From Desulforegula conservatrix Mb1Pa (GTDB lineage Bacteria > Desulfobacterota > Desulfobacteria > Desulfobacterales > Desulforegulaceae), in contig NZ_AUEY01000004.1 in assembly GCF_000426225.1 (NCBI RefSeq), positions 62,001-126,000 on the forward strand: 64,000 nucleotides of DNA, given 5' to 3'. The position numbers and the translations under genes were made by a program. Position 1 is the stretch's first letter, and each line of letters begins with the position of its first letter. The notes below the pieces were generated by a model that was not told the origin of the DNA, did not search any database, and saw only the letters and a list, made by a program, of their open reading frames with translations. Shown piece by piece: positions 9,131 to 17,718 of the stretch.

Positions 9131-9982
9131 TTAGAATTTGCGTCTTGAAACAGCCGCAGTAACCCTCGTATAATCAGGACTCTTCTTGAAAAGAATTCCA
9201 AGAAAAGGAACTTCACCTTTAACAAGATCCTTTGCCTTGAAATCAGGATCAGCACTGAGAGCTCTTATCCAGTTAATAAGCTCGCGCGTAGCAGGTTTTT
9301 TTTCTATTCCGTCAAGCTCACGCAGCTTGTAAAAAGTGCTGATGGCATTCTCAGCCAGGGTCTCGTCCATCTTGGGGAAATGGACATCTATGATGTTTCT
9401 CATCATCTTTGGATCAGGAAAGGCAATATGATGGAAATTGCAGCGTCCCAAAAACGGATCTGAGAGGTCTTTCTTGGCATTCGAAGTGATTATTATGACA
9501 GGCCTGTGCTGGGCGCGGACTGTTCGGTCTGTTTCAAGAATGTCAAACTGCATCTGGTCAAGAACATCAAGCATGTCATCCTGAAAATCAGTGTCAGCCT
9601 TGTCTATCTCGTCAATCAGAAGCACGCATCTTTCATCCATGGTAAAGGACTGACCGATCTTTCCCATCCTTATATAGTTTTCTATATTGCTGACATCTTT
9701 CCCTGAGTCCCCAAAGCGGCTGTCATTGAGGCGCGTAAGGGTATCATACTGATAAAGGGCCTCGATCAGCTTCATGCTGGATTTTACATTAAGTATGATA
9801 AGGGGCATGCCAAGACTCTCGGTTATGGCATGGGCAAGCATGGTCTTGCCTGTTCCGGGCTCGCCCTTGAGAAGGAGCGGCATCTCCAGAGCCATGGATA
9901 TATTGACTATTTTTGCGAGTTCTTCATCAAGAACATATTTGCTTGCGCCTGAAAATTTATTTTTAAGTGTGTGTCTTGTCAT
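9131..9982 (-). CDS. MoxR-family AAA+ ATPase
   Basis: A 283-residue AAA+ protein. Walker A is GEPGTGKT at residues 40-47, Walker B is VLLIDEID near 120, sensor 1 is IIITSNAKKDLSDPFLGRC, and a lid domain follows (ATRELINWIRAL). This is the MoxR architecture, in which a hexameric ATPase acts with a vWA partner to activate or assemble metalloenzymes or other complexes. The vWA gene follows directly. The start ATG at 9982 is the first of the frame. It is divergent from tatA with a 259-base gap. The family is certain; the client is unknown. Confidence 0.9.
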   Translation of the reverse strand: MTRHTLKNKFSGASKYVLDEELAKIVNISMALEMPLLLKGEPGTGKTMLAHAITESLGMPLIILNVKSSMKLIEALYQYDTLTRLNDSRFGDSGKDVSNIENYIRMGKIGQSFTMDERCVLLIDEIDKADTDFQDDMLDVLDQMQFDILETDRTVRAQHRPVIIITSNAKKDLSDPFLGRCNFHHIAFPDPKMMRNIIDVHFPKMDETLAENAISTFYKLRELDGIEKKPATRELINWIRALSADPDFKAKDLVKGEVPFLGILFKKSPDYTRVTAAVSRRKF

Positions 9983-10170
9983 TTCTGCAATTTCCTTGGA
10001 ATTGTCCTGATATTCAGATAAATACTGCCGGTAAAAAAATGAGTTGCCGGTGCTTAAGTATTAGAGCATCCTGGCGCATCCGGCTTTTTGTCCGAAGTTG
10101 CCTTAAAAAAGTTTATAACCAAATTAATCACAACCCATTGTTAGTCAAGTGCTTTTAATAAATAGGCCTG

Positions 10171-10198
10171 TTGACAAAAAAGCAAATCTAATGATAGC
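10171..10198 (+). promoter_or_regulatory. Possible sigma-70 promoter of tatA
   Basis: A perfect TTGACA at 10171-10176 followed after 16 bases by GATAGC, a weak -10 match. It lies 44 bases upstream of the tatA start in otherwise A-rich intergenic DNA. Only the -35 element is convincing. Confidence 0.35.
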
Positions 10199-10241
10199 GT
10201 TCAATCTTTTTAAGTAAACTCACTTTTGCAGGAGAAAAAAA

Positions 10242-10418
10242 ATGGCCGGATTGGGCATTCCAGAACTTTTAGTAATACTTGTTATTGTCCTTGTCGTATT
10301 CGGAGCTGGAAAGCTTCCTGAAATAGGCAAAAGCCTCGGGCAAAGCATCAAAAATTTCAAGAACGCAGCCAAGGAAGAAGATAAAGCCAAGCAGGAAGAT
10401 TCGGAAGATAGCAAATAA
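10242..10418 (+). CDS. tatA: Twin-arginine translocase subunit TatA/TatE
   Basis: A 58-residue protein. It starts [21 protein letters not shown], one short N-terminal membrane helix with the family's Glu (GIPELL), then the [20 protein letters not shown] hinge and amphipathic helix, and ends in a short charged tail. All are hallmarks of TatA, the pore-forming element of the Sec-independent export system for folded proteins. AGGAG lies seven bases before the ATG. It is a single gene here, without tatB or tatC, which is common in this group. TatA versus TatE cannot be separated by sequence alone. Confidence 0.93.
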   Translation: MAGLGIPELLVILVIVLVVFGAGKLPEIGKSLGQSIKNFKNAAKEEDKAKQEDSEDSK

Positions 10419-10548
10419 TTACAGATATTTGTCACAGCCAAAGCCAGGCCAGGAACCCCATGGCCTCGCCTGACATCCGAAATCGACCTTAATACATTGT
10501 ATTCATTTTGTTTTTTTTGAGCTTATAAAAAAATAAAACCAAAAAAAC

Positions 10549-10576
10549 TTGACAATAGAGTCCTTACAAATAGAAT
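10549..10576 (+). promoter_or_regulatory. Sigma-70-type promoter of the TetR gene
   Basis: TTGACA (10549-10554), a 16-base spacer, then TAGAAT (10571-10576), a five-of-six -10 match. It lies 36 bases before the proposed GTG start of the regulator and sits in an A/T-rich stretch. Confidence 0.55.
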
Positions 10577-10612
10577 ACGGATTTCATAAAATTAGCATGC
10601 TTGGAGTGCCTG

Positions 10613-11245
10613 GTGATAAAGAAGTCCCGCAAAGAAAGAGAATACGAGCTGAAAAAGGCCGAAATAATCAAGGCCGCTGAGAAAGTCTTCGCAGCCGGAG
10701 GATATCACGGAACAACAATGGCCCAGATAAGCCAGGCTTCCGAATATCCGCTCGGAACAATATACAAATTCTTTTCAGGCAAAGAACAGATCTACCATGA
10801 TCTTGTTTTCACCAAAGGGCTGGAACTCGGAGATATCCTGATTGACATAACAAAGAACCGGGACATTCAGCCAAGCCTGAGACTCATGGACAGCCTCAGG
10901 GCATGTGCAAAATTCTGCCAGGGCAACCAGAATTTCATCCGTATATATGTGTCTGAAAGAAGCAATATTGATGGAGCCCTTACCCCAAGTCTGAACAAAA
11001 AAATCAACAAACTCCATGACAGACTAATAGCTCTTTTCCAGGAGCTCTTTGAAGAAGGCATAGAAAAAAAAGAATTCAAGCCATATTCAGCTCACCAGAT
11101 GGCGGTCATGTTCACAGGAATAATGACCTCCATTGCCTGGTTCTGGCTTACCGAGGAAGCTGGCGAACCGGATGCGCTGGACGCCTTCATTAAAACAGTG
11201 CTCGATATATTCACCCACGGAATAAGTTCTGACAATAATTTGTAA
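10613..11245 (+). CDS. TetR/AcrR-family transcriptional regulator
   Basis: A 210-residue DNA-binding repressor. The N-terminal helix-turn-helix reads AEKVFAAGGYHGTTMAQIS...GTIYKFFSGKEQIYHDL, the standard TetR_N pattern; the rest is the helical ligand and dimer domain. The GTG at 10613 is chosen because GGAG lies six bases before it; a TTG four codons upstream is in frame but overlaps that site. It stands 342 bases upstream of, and in the same direction as, a large acyl-CoA dehydrogenase gene, so it may control fatty-acid degradation as FadR/PsrA-like TetR proteins do. That link is inference from position. Confidence 0.85.
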   Translation: MIKKSRKEREYELKKAEIIKAAEKVFAAGGYHGTTMAQISQASEYPLGTIYKFFSGKEQIYHDLVFTKGLELGDILIDITKNRDIQPSLRLMDSLRACAKFCQGNQNFIRIYVSERSNIDGALTPSLNKKINKLHDRLIALFQELFEEGIEKKEFKPYSAHQMAVMFTGIMTSIAWFWLTEEAGEPDALDAFIKTVLDIFTHGISSDNNL

Positions 11246-11587
11246 TACTATGCAATTTTAGGTTTACAGACTTAAAACTTATAAATATAAACGACTGTTG
11301 ATTGTATGCAAAATAATTACTCGATGGTCTCGTAAAAAATTAAAAAAAGTCCATGCCATTTAAGGATTTTATCCGGTACCGGTGTTTTCAGATATTCAAG
11401 GAGTTCACTATCAAACGGAAATCTTTTTTTGCAACACCAAATTAGGCAATAAAACTATATATGCAGGATATAGTTTTCAAAAAAGGTTCGTCCTTTTTAT
11501 TTTAATATTTTTATAATGGAACTGGCCGGGGTGATTCAACTCCGGCTCAAAGGAATCAAACTTAAGCCACTTTAAGGAGATATTCAG
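11246..11587. other. Intergenic leader region of the acyl-CoA dehydrogenase gene
   Basis: 342 bases without a gene. It is A/T-rich in the first two thirds. A GCCGGGG...CTCCGGC hairpin with an 8-base loop lies at 11525-11546, about 40 bases ahead of the start codon. A TATAAT-like stretch lies around 11510. AAGGAG at 11573-11578 is the ribosome binding site. No small gene was recognised. Confidence 0.5.
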
Positions 11588-13411
11588 ATGGCACAGCAGA
11601 TCGCTGACCGCAGGGACCAGGACTTCGTTCTCCATGAAATGTTCGAAGCATCACAGATTTCAAAGCATGAAGACTATGCTGCTTTCAACAAAAAAACCAT
11701 GGACATGACTCTTACAGCAGCAAGAGAGTTCGCAATCAAGGAAATCCTTCCCACCATGGTACCTGGTGACAAAGAAGGCGTTACACTTGAAAATGGCCAG
11801 GTAAAAGTTCCACCTTCATTCCACAAGCCTTACAAAAAATACTGCGAAGGTGAGTGGGTAGCAATGTGTGATGATCCTGAGTACGGCGGACAGGGCATGC
11901 CACACGTTCTTGCAATGGCTTGCGGTGAAATGTTCACCGGCGCAAACTGCGCATTCCTCATGTACCCAGGCCTTACACACGGTTGCGGCAACATCATCGC
12001 AAGCGTAGGTTCTGAAAAGCAGAAGGAACTCTATCTCAAGAAACTTTACACCGGCGAGTGGGGCGGCACAATGTGTCTCACCGAAGCAAACGCAGGTTCT
12101 GACGTTGGTGCTCTTGAGTCAGTAGCTACCCTCAATGCAGACGGAACATACAACATCGTTGGTAACAAGATTTTCATCTCCGGCGGTGACTCTGATATGG
12201 TTCCAAACGTAATTCATCCTGTTCTTGCTCGTATCATCGAGCCAGACGGATCAAGCGTTCCTGGTACTCCTGGTATTTCTCTCTTCATCGTTCCAAAGCT
12301 CTGGGTAAACGATGACGGTTCAATCGGTGAAGACAATGACGTAACAATCACCGGTGTTGAACACAAAATGGGTATCCATGGCAACGCTACCTGTTCAATC
12401 GCTTTCGGAAGCAAGGGCAAATGCCGCGGCTACCTCATCGGCGACAAGAACAAGGGCATGAGAACCATGTTCCTCATGATGAATGAAGCGCGTCAGGGCG
12501 TTGCTCTTCAGGGTCATGGCTTTGCTACCCATTCTTACATGAATGCGGTTAACTACGCTAAAGAGCGTAAGCAGGGTCCGGATCTTATCAAGGCAGTTCT
12601 TGAAAAGAACATCACCCCAGTGCCAATAATCCAGCATCCGGACGTTCGTCGTAACCTTCTTATGATGAAGACCTATGTTGAAGGTATGCGCTCTCTTATC
12701 TACTATCTCGGCTGGTGCTTTGACATGGTTAACACCGCAGCCAATGAAGATGACAAGGCGAAGTGGAACGGTCTTATCGAAATCATCACTCCTATCGCAA
12801 AAGCGTACTGCACCGATAAGGGCTGTGAAGTTGCAAGAACCGGTATCCAGATCTACGGTGGTTACGGTTTCATCGAAGAATATCCTCAGGCTCAGCTCCT
12901 TCGTGACTGTATCATCACAGCAATCTACGAAGGTACCAACGGCATCCAGGCTATGGACCTTCTTGGTCGTAAGCTCGGCATGAAGAAGGGCAAGCCTCTC
13001 ATGGATCTTCTTGGCGAAGTAAACAAGACCATCGCTGCTGCTAAGGCTGCTGGCCTTGAAGATATGGCTGAAAAAGTTCAGAAAGCAGTTAACAAGTTTG
13101 GTGAAGTTGCAATGACCCTTGGTGGCGCTGCAATGAGCGAAAAAGTTCTTTCTGCTTTCGCTAACGCTACTCCTTTCTGTGAAGTAGCCGGTGACGTTAT
13201 TATGTCATGGCTCCATCTCTGGAGAGCATCAGTTGCTCAGCCTAAGATCGAAAAAGCTTCCAAGAAAGATAAGGCATACTACGAAGGTCAGGTTATCGGC
13301 GCTCGTTTCTTCATTGAGCACATGCTTCCAACAGCAATGGGCAAAATGATCGGAACCATGGCAGTTTCTACAGCAGCTATGGATATGCCTGAAGATGCAT
13401 TCATCGGCTAA
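11588..13411 (+). CDS. Acyl-CoA dehydrogenase, long form with C-terminal extension
   Basis: A 607-residue FAD enzyme that introduces the trans-2 double bond into acyl-CoA in beta-oxidation. FAD- and substrate-binding segments include MCLTEANAGSDVGALES (about 160-175) and the C-terminal EVARTGIQIYGGYGFIEEYPQ; the catalytic base is the Glu of IYEGTNGIQAMDLLGRK near residue 455. About 100 further residues follow, matching the C-terminal domain of long bacterial acyl-CoA dehydrogenases. Codon use is strikingly even and rich in CTT, GTT and ATC relative to neighbours, suggesting strong expression. It is monocistronic, with AAGGAG ahead of the ATG and a strong terminator behind. A TetR gene lies upstream. 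Confidence 0.93.
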   Translation: MAQQIADRRDQDFVLHEMFEASQISKHEDYAAFNKKTMDMTLTAAREFAIKEILPTMVPGDKEGVTLENGQVKVPPSFHKPYKKYCEGEWVAMCDDPEYGGQGMPHVLAMACGEMFTGANCAFLMYPGLTHGCGNIIASVGSEKQKELYLKKLYTGEWGGTMCLTEANAGSDVGALESVATLNADGTYNIVGNKIFISGGDSDMVPNVIHPVLARIIEPDGSSVPGTPGISLFIVPKLWVNDDGSIGEDNDVTITGVEHKMGIHGNATCSIAFGSKGKCRGYLIGDKNKGMRTMFLMMNEARQGVALQGHGFATHSYMNAVNYAKERKQGPDLIKAVLEKNITPVPIIQHPDVRRNLLMMKTYVEGMRSLIYYLGWCFDMVNTAANEDDKAKWNGLIEIITPIAKAYCTDKGCEVARTGIQIYGGYGFIEEYPQAQLLRDCIITAIYEGTNGIQAMDLLGRKLGMKKGKPLMDLLGEVNKTIAAAKAAGLEDMAEKVQKAVNKFGEVAMTLGGAAMSEKVLSAFANATPFCEVAGDVIMSWLHLWRASVAQPKIEKASKKDKAYYEGQVIGARFFIEHMLPTAMGKMIGTMAVSTAAMDMPEDAFIG

Positions 13412-13439
13412 TCGATGAATCCATAATAAGCATTTATAA

Positions 13440-13474
13440 AGCTGTATCGCCTTCGGGCGGTACAGCTTTTTTTA
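13440..13474 (+). terminator. Rho-independent terminator of the acyl-CoA dehydrogenase gene
   Basis: A stem GCTGTATCGCC, loop TTCG, GGCGGTACAGC (one mismatch), followed at once by a run of seven T. The UUCG tetraloop makes it very stable. It lies 29 bases after the stop codon. Confidence 0.92.
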
Positions 13475-13599
13475 TTTCGTGGTATAAATATGGGGGAAAG
13501 ACTGGTTTGAATAATTTAATTTCAAATCAAGAGTAAAGTAATCAGGAGTGCCAGCGGGTCGCAAAATCATCCGCAACTTATTTCCTGCAATATTTATAT

Positions 13600-14292
13600 T
13601 TAAATGCTGAAATCCTTGTCAGTCAGGCCCACGTTGATCTTGAGATTCTCATAGCCGTATTCCTCCATAAATTCATTTTTCCAGTCAAGCATCGATATTT
13701 TAAGAGGAAGTCCTGTTTCGTCATCATACCACAGCTGAACTATATGAGCGTAATACCCTTTATTTTCAGGGTATACGGTCTTGATCTGATGGGCTTTTCT
13801 TCCATAAATTTCAGATACGCCTTCATATGTAAATACAGCATCTTTGTTTTTTCTGGCCCTTGCAATATCTTTTGACGCAGATGAAAGGATGTACCCAATA
13901 CCAATATGAGTAATTGGATGTCTGTTGCCTTTCATTGCCACGAAGCCTGTGGGATCAAGGCTTACGGTCACAAGACCCAGAATACCCGTATTTCTTGTTG
14001 CCATCATATTGTCATTCTGGCCTTCGATATATACACAGGCTATGTCCTTGTTCGATCCGACAAATTCTTTATAGAATATGGAAAACGGTTTTTTTACTTT
14101 CAGATCAGATTTTGAAGTTATTATCTCTCCATTGACCATTTCTTTTTTATGGAATGTGCATGTGTAGTCATTAACTGTTTCAAACGAAAGCACTGCCTTG
14201 TTGAATAAATCTAAACCCTTTGCCGTTTCGTCCGCACTTGCAGAACCGACAGCAGTCAACATAGCAAAAAAAAACATGATAATCCGGCGCAT
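13600..14292 (-). CDS. DUF1571-domain exported protein
   Basis: A 230-residue protein with a signal peptide (MRRIIMFFFAMLTAVGSASADE, cleavage after ASA). The body has FNKAVLSFETVNDYTCTFHKKEMVNGEI near the start, KKPFSIFYKEF, and a later VQLWYDDETGLPLKISMLDW, the pattern of DUF1571 proteins, which are predicted to adopt a LolA-like half-barrel fold that binds lipids. It is alone, convergent with the acyl-CoA dehydrogenase gene. AAGGAG lies upstream of the ATG at 14292. Function beyond a periplasmic lipid- or polymer-binding role cannot be claimed. Confidence 0.75.
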   Translation of the reverse strand: MRRIIMFFFAMLTAVGSASADETAKGLDLFNKAVLSFETVNDYTCTFHKKEMVNGEIITSKSDLKVKKPFSIFYKEFVGSNKDIACVYIEGQNDNMMATRNTGILGLVTVSLDPTGFVAMKGNRHPITHIGIGYILSSASKDIARARKNKDAVFTYEGVSEIYGRKAHQIKTVYPENKGYYAHIVQLWYDDETGLPLKISMLDWKNEFMEEYGYENLKINVGLTDKDFSI

Positions 14293-14665
14293 TTCAATCT
14301 CCTTGATTTAAAGTTGATCTTTTTCGATTATTTTTTAGTTAGTTTATATAATGAGAGGTTTGTATTTATCAACAATCAGATCGAGTATGCCTCATGATAA
14401 GCCGTTCTTGATCCGTATTATAGAAAAGGCAGTCCATAACGCTCTCAAGGTAAAAAAAGCCATCTATTTCATTTTATTATAATGACTACATGTATAACAC
14501 ATATGTCATTTTTTATATTATTATTTCAAATAGTTATCATCATAAAAAATCATAAATTTAAAAAATATTCATAAATGGTTTTGTCTCATATGTCTGACAT
14601 GCTATAAAATCAGCTTTGTTTTAAATCTTCCGCTGTTGCGGAATAAAAAAAAGGAGGTATCTCAT
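14293..14665. other. A/T-rich divergent intergenic region
   Basis: 373 bases between two divergent exported-protein genes. It is very A/T-rich, with stretches such as TTTTATATTATTATTTC around 14512. Promoters for both flanking genes must lie here, but none could be fixed with confidence. No RNA gene or repeat copy was recognised. Confidence 0.5.
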
Positions 14666-15109
14666 ATGAAAAAAACATTTTTAGCAACAGTTATTTTTTC
14701 TGTAACTCTTTTATCCACGCCTATTTTATCGTTTTCAGAACAAAGACTCAGTGTTCAAAAAGATAAAATCAACGTCAGATCAGGACCAGGAACAAACCAT
14801 GAGATTCTTTGGAAGGCTGAAAAATACTATCCATTACAAGTCCTTGACACCAATGACAAATGGATCCATTTCAGGGATTTTGAAGGTTATGATGGATGGG
14901 TTTACAAACCCCTCCTGAGCAATGACAAAACGATTGTTACCAAAAACCGCAAAAGCAATATTAGAAAAGGACCAGGAAAGGAATATCCGGTTTTATTCAC
15001 CGCTGGCAAAGGAGTCCCGTTTCTTGTTTTGGAAACAAAAAAAGACTGGTACAAAGTCCGTCATTCTGACGGCGACACTGGCTGGGTATTCAAATCCCTG
15101 ATCTGGTAG
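14666..15109 (+). CDS. Exported protein with two bacterial SH3 domains
   Basis: A 147-residue secreted protein. The start ATG at 14666 follows AAGGAGG by nine bases and opens a signal peptide (MKKTFLATVIFSVTLLSTP...FS). Two SH3b repeats follow: DKINVRSGPGTNHEILWKAEKYYP...GYDGWVYKPLL and KSNIRKGPGKEYPVLFTAGKGVP...GDTGWVFKSLIW. Each has the NVRSGPG-type opening and GWV ending of SH3_3 domains (COG3103), which often bind peptidoglycan or mediate protein contacts in the periplasm. No catalytic domain is attached. The gene is followed by a long hairpin. Confidence 0.85.
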   Translation: MKKTFLATVIFSVTLLSTPILSFSEQRLSVQKDKINVRSGPGTNHEILWKAEKYYPLQVLDTNDKWIHFRDFEGYDGWVYKPLLSNDKTIVTKNRKSNIRKGPGKEYPVLFTAGKGVPFLVLETKKDWYKVRHSDGDTGWVFKSLIW

Positions 15110-15118
15110 AGGATTGAC

Positions 15119-15174
15119 GGCTTAGTAAAAGGTCGGAGATTATAAGGGTAATCTAAAAGACCTTTTACAAAGCC
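15119..15174 (+). terminator. Long hairpin after the SH3 gene
   Basis: GGCTTAGTAAAAGGTC (15119-15134) pairs with GACCTTTTACAAAGCC (15159-15174), one mismatch in 16. An inner AGATTA/TAATCT pair extends the structure. There is no T-run after it, so it may be a factor-dependent transcript end or the palindromic end of an old mobile element. It lies ten bases after the stop codon. Confidence 0.5.
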
Positions 15175-15299
15175 GCCACTCGAATGCCTTATTATGAAGG
15201 CATACTTATTCCAGTCCTATTTCAAACAGATAATAAAGCTGTGGAGTTTTTGTACTGGCTTCCATACTTCAGCGTAGGAGTCTGACCTATTGATAAACG

Positions 15300-15635
15300 A
15301 ATCGGATAAGCACCGACCACCGGCAAAGCCGGTGGCATGGGATTCTGAACCGCTCAAAGCGGTAAAAAATGGGGATCACCTAAAGGTGATTAATCAAATA
15401 GTCTTAATTGTTCAATTCTGCGTTCCTCGTGTTCCTGTTTTTTAATATACTCTCGAACCGACAGCTCATCTTTGCCAACTGTCGATACATCATAGCCTCT
15501 TGCCAAAAAATTCTGGCCGGTAAAATTCTTTTTCCGGCCACCATAGTTCCTTGCTATACTTATTGCGCTCTTACCCTTTATAAAGACTACTACTTGCGCC
15601 ACAGAATAAAGAGCCTTCTGTATTTTCAAGGAGAA
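15300..15635 (-). mobile_element. IS200/IS605-type element remnant
   Basis: Contains the C-terminal half of a Y1 transposase (15390-15629) and, next to it, three small hairpins in a row: CCACCGGCAAAGCCGGTGG, ACCGCTCAAAGCGGT and ATCACCTAAAGGTGAT (about 15318-15394). Such stem-loops mark the ends of IS200/IS605 elements. The N-terminal half of the transposase is missing, and the left edge abuts a RelA/SpoT-domain fragment near 15635, so the copy is dead. Confidence 0.75.
15390..15629 (-). pseudogene. IS200-type transposase TnpA, C-terminal fragment
   Basis: The 79 residues include YSVAQVVVFIKGKSAISIAR, GGRKKNFTGQNFLARGYDVSTVG and EYIKKQEHEERRIEQLRLF. This is the second half of Y1 single-strand transposases; the catalytic Tyr is the one in REYIKKQE. 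The first half, with the HUH metal-binding histidines, is absent: upstream codons belong to a different gene fragment. The product cannot be active. In intact elements the protein is about 130-150 residues. Confidence 0.8.
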
Positions 15636-15998
15636 CGATTTTATTTGTGATTTCTATGACATCGAAAAGCCCACTAAGAGCCTTGCCTATTTTCGCAATA
15701 TCATCTTCTTACAGACAAACAATCCTCAGGCCGATTAAGTCTGAGATATGATCCTTGATAGAATATGCTTGGGAAATGGCCTCCAGCTCGGTTCTGTATT
15801 TTTGATTAAATTTCTTGATGCACTCTTCCTTGTTTTTTACCCTGCCCTCAACCTTTGAAACTGCTATGTGTCCTGAGTGGGTAACGAGCGTATTCACGAG
15901 GGTGACAAATGAATTCTTGGCATCTTCAAGCAAATTATGATTAAAATCATAAAAGTCTCTAAACTGATTTTTTTAATTCTCAAAATCAAGCGAAGCCA
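15636..15998 (-). pseudogene. RelA/SpoT-domain (p)ppGpp synthetase-like gene, broken
   Basis: The longest open piece (15709-15933) reads LLEDAKNSFVTLVNTLV and ends AYSIKDHISDLIGLRIVCL, the conserved core of RelA/SpoT nucleotidyltransferase domains. The next codon is TAA (15709-15711), where a Tyr is usual, and the same frame goes on EDDIAKIGKALSGLFDVIEITNKI, which also fits the family. It then runs into the IS200 remnant near 15635. At the other end a likely start, MASLDFE, at 15998 is in another frame, requiring a shift near 15975. So there is one stop, one probable frameshift and one truncation by the mobile element. The original enzyme probably made or modified alarmone-type nucleotides. 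Confidence 0.7.
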
Positions 15999-16238
15999 TA
16001 TATTTCCCCAGCCCGTTAACTCAAATATTGTTCAATATTTTAATTAGAATACTCAAATATCTTACCCTGCTTACAAAATTAAATCCCTTTAGGCAAACTT
16101 TCCAGATAAAGAATTCCAAGCAAGGAAAGGCCTTTCTGGACTTTTTAATGAATCGTTAATATGTTTATTGAATTTTCTGGCACCAGATCACATTCATGAT
16201 CCAAATCCATAAATAGGATTCAAAAACAGGCCAAAACC

Positions 16239-17477
16239 ATGAAAATCATTCATACCTCTGACTGGCACATCGGCCGAACACTATACGGAAGAAAACGCTA
16301 CAACGAATTCGAGGCCTTTTTAGACTGGCTCGCTGAGCTTATTGAAAAAGAAAACATAGATGTGCTTCTCGTAGCAGGTGACATTTTTGATACAAGCACA
16401 CCCAGCAACAGAGCCCAGGAGATTTATTACAGATTCCTTTGTAGGGTGTCTTTGTCATGCTGCCGCCATGTGGTCGTTATAGCTGGGAACCATGATTCCC
16501 CTTCCTTTCTGAATGCGCCTAAAGAACTGCTTCGTGTTCTTAATGTCCATGTAACAGGATCTGCCCCGGAAAACTTAGAGGATGAGGTTCTTGTCCTTAA
16601 AGATCCGGCAGGCAAGTCTGAGCTGATTGTCTGCGCTGTTCCATACTTAAGAGACAGGGACATCAGAACAGTCGAAGCAGGTGAAAGTATTGAGGATAAA
16701 AATATTAAGTTGGTTCAGGGCATAAAGGATCATTATGGCGATGTCTGCCAGATAGCCCGTGAAAAGCAGAAAGAAGCAGGCAATATCCCAATTGTGGCCA
16801 TGGGTCATCTTTTCACTGCCGGAGGAAAAACAGTCGATGGAGACGGAGTGCGCGAGCTTTATGTCGGCTCCCTTGCCCATGTCGGAAGGGATATATTCCC
16901 CTCGTTTATTGATTATATAGCCCTCGGCCATCTTCACGTTCCCCAGAAAACAGGTGATTCCGAAAACATGAGGTACTGCGGCTCGCCAATTCCCATGGGC
17001 TACGGAGAAGCAAACCAGAAAAAAAGCGTTGTACTTGTTGAATTTGAAAAAAATGAATCGGAAAATAATGTCCCCAAGATATCTATTCAACCCGTTCCGA
17101 CGTTTCAGAAGCTTATAAAAATCTCAGGGGATCTTGACAGCATTACGGGAAAGATCAAAGAGCTGAAAACATCATCAAGCAAGGCTTGGCTCGAGATAGA
17201 ATACACAGGCGAAGACATTGCCGCAAACCTTCGGGAAAGCATTGACGAAGCTGTGGCTGGCTCTGAAATAGAAGTAAGAAAAATCAGAAACAAACGCATC
17301 ATCGACCGCATCATCAGCCGCATGGATGAAGAAGAAACCCTCGATGATCTGAATGTTGAAGATGTTTTTACAAGATGCCTGGACGCCCGCGGAATTCCTG
17401 AAGAAAAAAGGCCTCTTTATATCGAAACGTATAAGGAGACCCTTAAAAGTATGTATGAAGAAGAGCAGGATATGTGA
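16239..17477 (+). CDS. sbcD: Nuclease SbcCD subunit D
   Basis: A 412-residue Mre11-type nuclease subunit that cleaves DNA hairpins and blocked ends together with SbcC. Phosphoesterase motifs are in order: I (HTSDWHIGRTLYGRKRYNEF), II (LLVAGDIFDTSTP), III (VVIAGNHDSPSFL), IV (IPIVAMGHLF) and V (YIALGHLHVPQ). A capping and C-terminal domain follows. Length and motif order are typical. The sbcC gene follows after 241 bases on the same strand rather than overlapping it as is usual; the gap holds an inverted pair of dispersed repeats. Roles are hairpin processing at palindromes and repair in the cytoplasm. Confidence 0.95.
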   Translation: MKIIHTSDWHIGRTLYGRKRYNEFEAFLDWLAELIEKENIDVLLVAGDIFDTSTPSNRAQEIYYRFLCRVSLSCCRHVVVIAGNHDSPSFLNAPKELLRVLNVHVTGSAPENLEDEVLVLKDPAGKSELIVCAVPYLRDRDIRTVEAGESIEDKNIKLVQGIKDHYGDVCQIAREKQKEAGNIPIVAMGHLFTAGGKTVDGDGVRELYVGSLAHVGRDIFPSFIDYIALGHLHVPQKTGDSENMRYCGSPIPMGYGEANQKKSVVLVEFEKNESENNVPKISIQPVPTFQKLIKISGDLDSITGKIKELKTSSSKAWLEIEYTGEDIAANLRESIDEAVAGSEIEVRKIRNKRIIDRIISRMDEEETLDDLNVEDVFTRCLDARGIPEEKRPLYIETYKETLKSMYEEEQDM

Positions 17478-17536
17478 TTTTAAATTTCCGAATTTGGATT
17501 TTTAAAGAGGTATTTTTCCGATTGCATATAAAAATT

Positions 17537-17675
17537 CCGCTTTTTTGAAAAAAAGCTTGGCAAAAAACTTTATGATTTGGTGCGTTTAAAAATGCTGTAC
17601 TTAGATTGTCATGAGCAAAAAAATATAAAGTTTTTGGGGGTGTGGGGACTTTTTACAAAAAATCCCCACATATTT
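17537..17675. repeat. Inverted pair of dispersed repeats, copies c and c2
   Basis: 17537-17578 reads TCCGCTTTTTTGAAAAAAAG then CTTGGCAAAAAACTTTATGA, a plus-orientation copy. About 40 bases on, ATATAAAGTTTTTGGGGGTG and TGGGGACTTTTTACAAAAAA is a diverged minus-orientation copy. The two lie head-to-head between sbcD and sbcC. Separately, TGTGGGGACTTTTTACAAAAAATCCCCACA (given here in two overlapping parts, TGTGGGGA and TCCCCACA) forms a good hairpin at about 17641-17670. Confidence 0.7.
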
Positions 17676-17718
17676 CAGGAGACAACAATCATAAATCACA
17701 ACTCAAAATTCAAAAATC

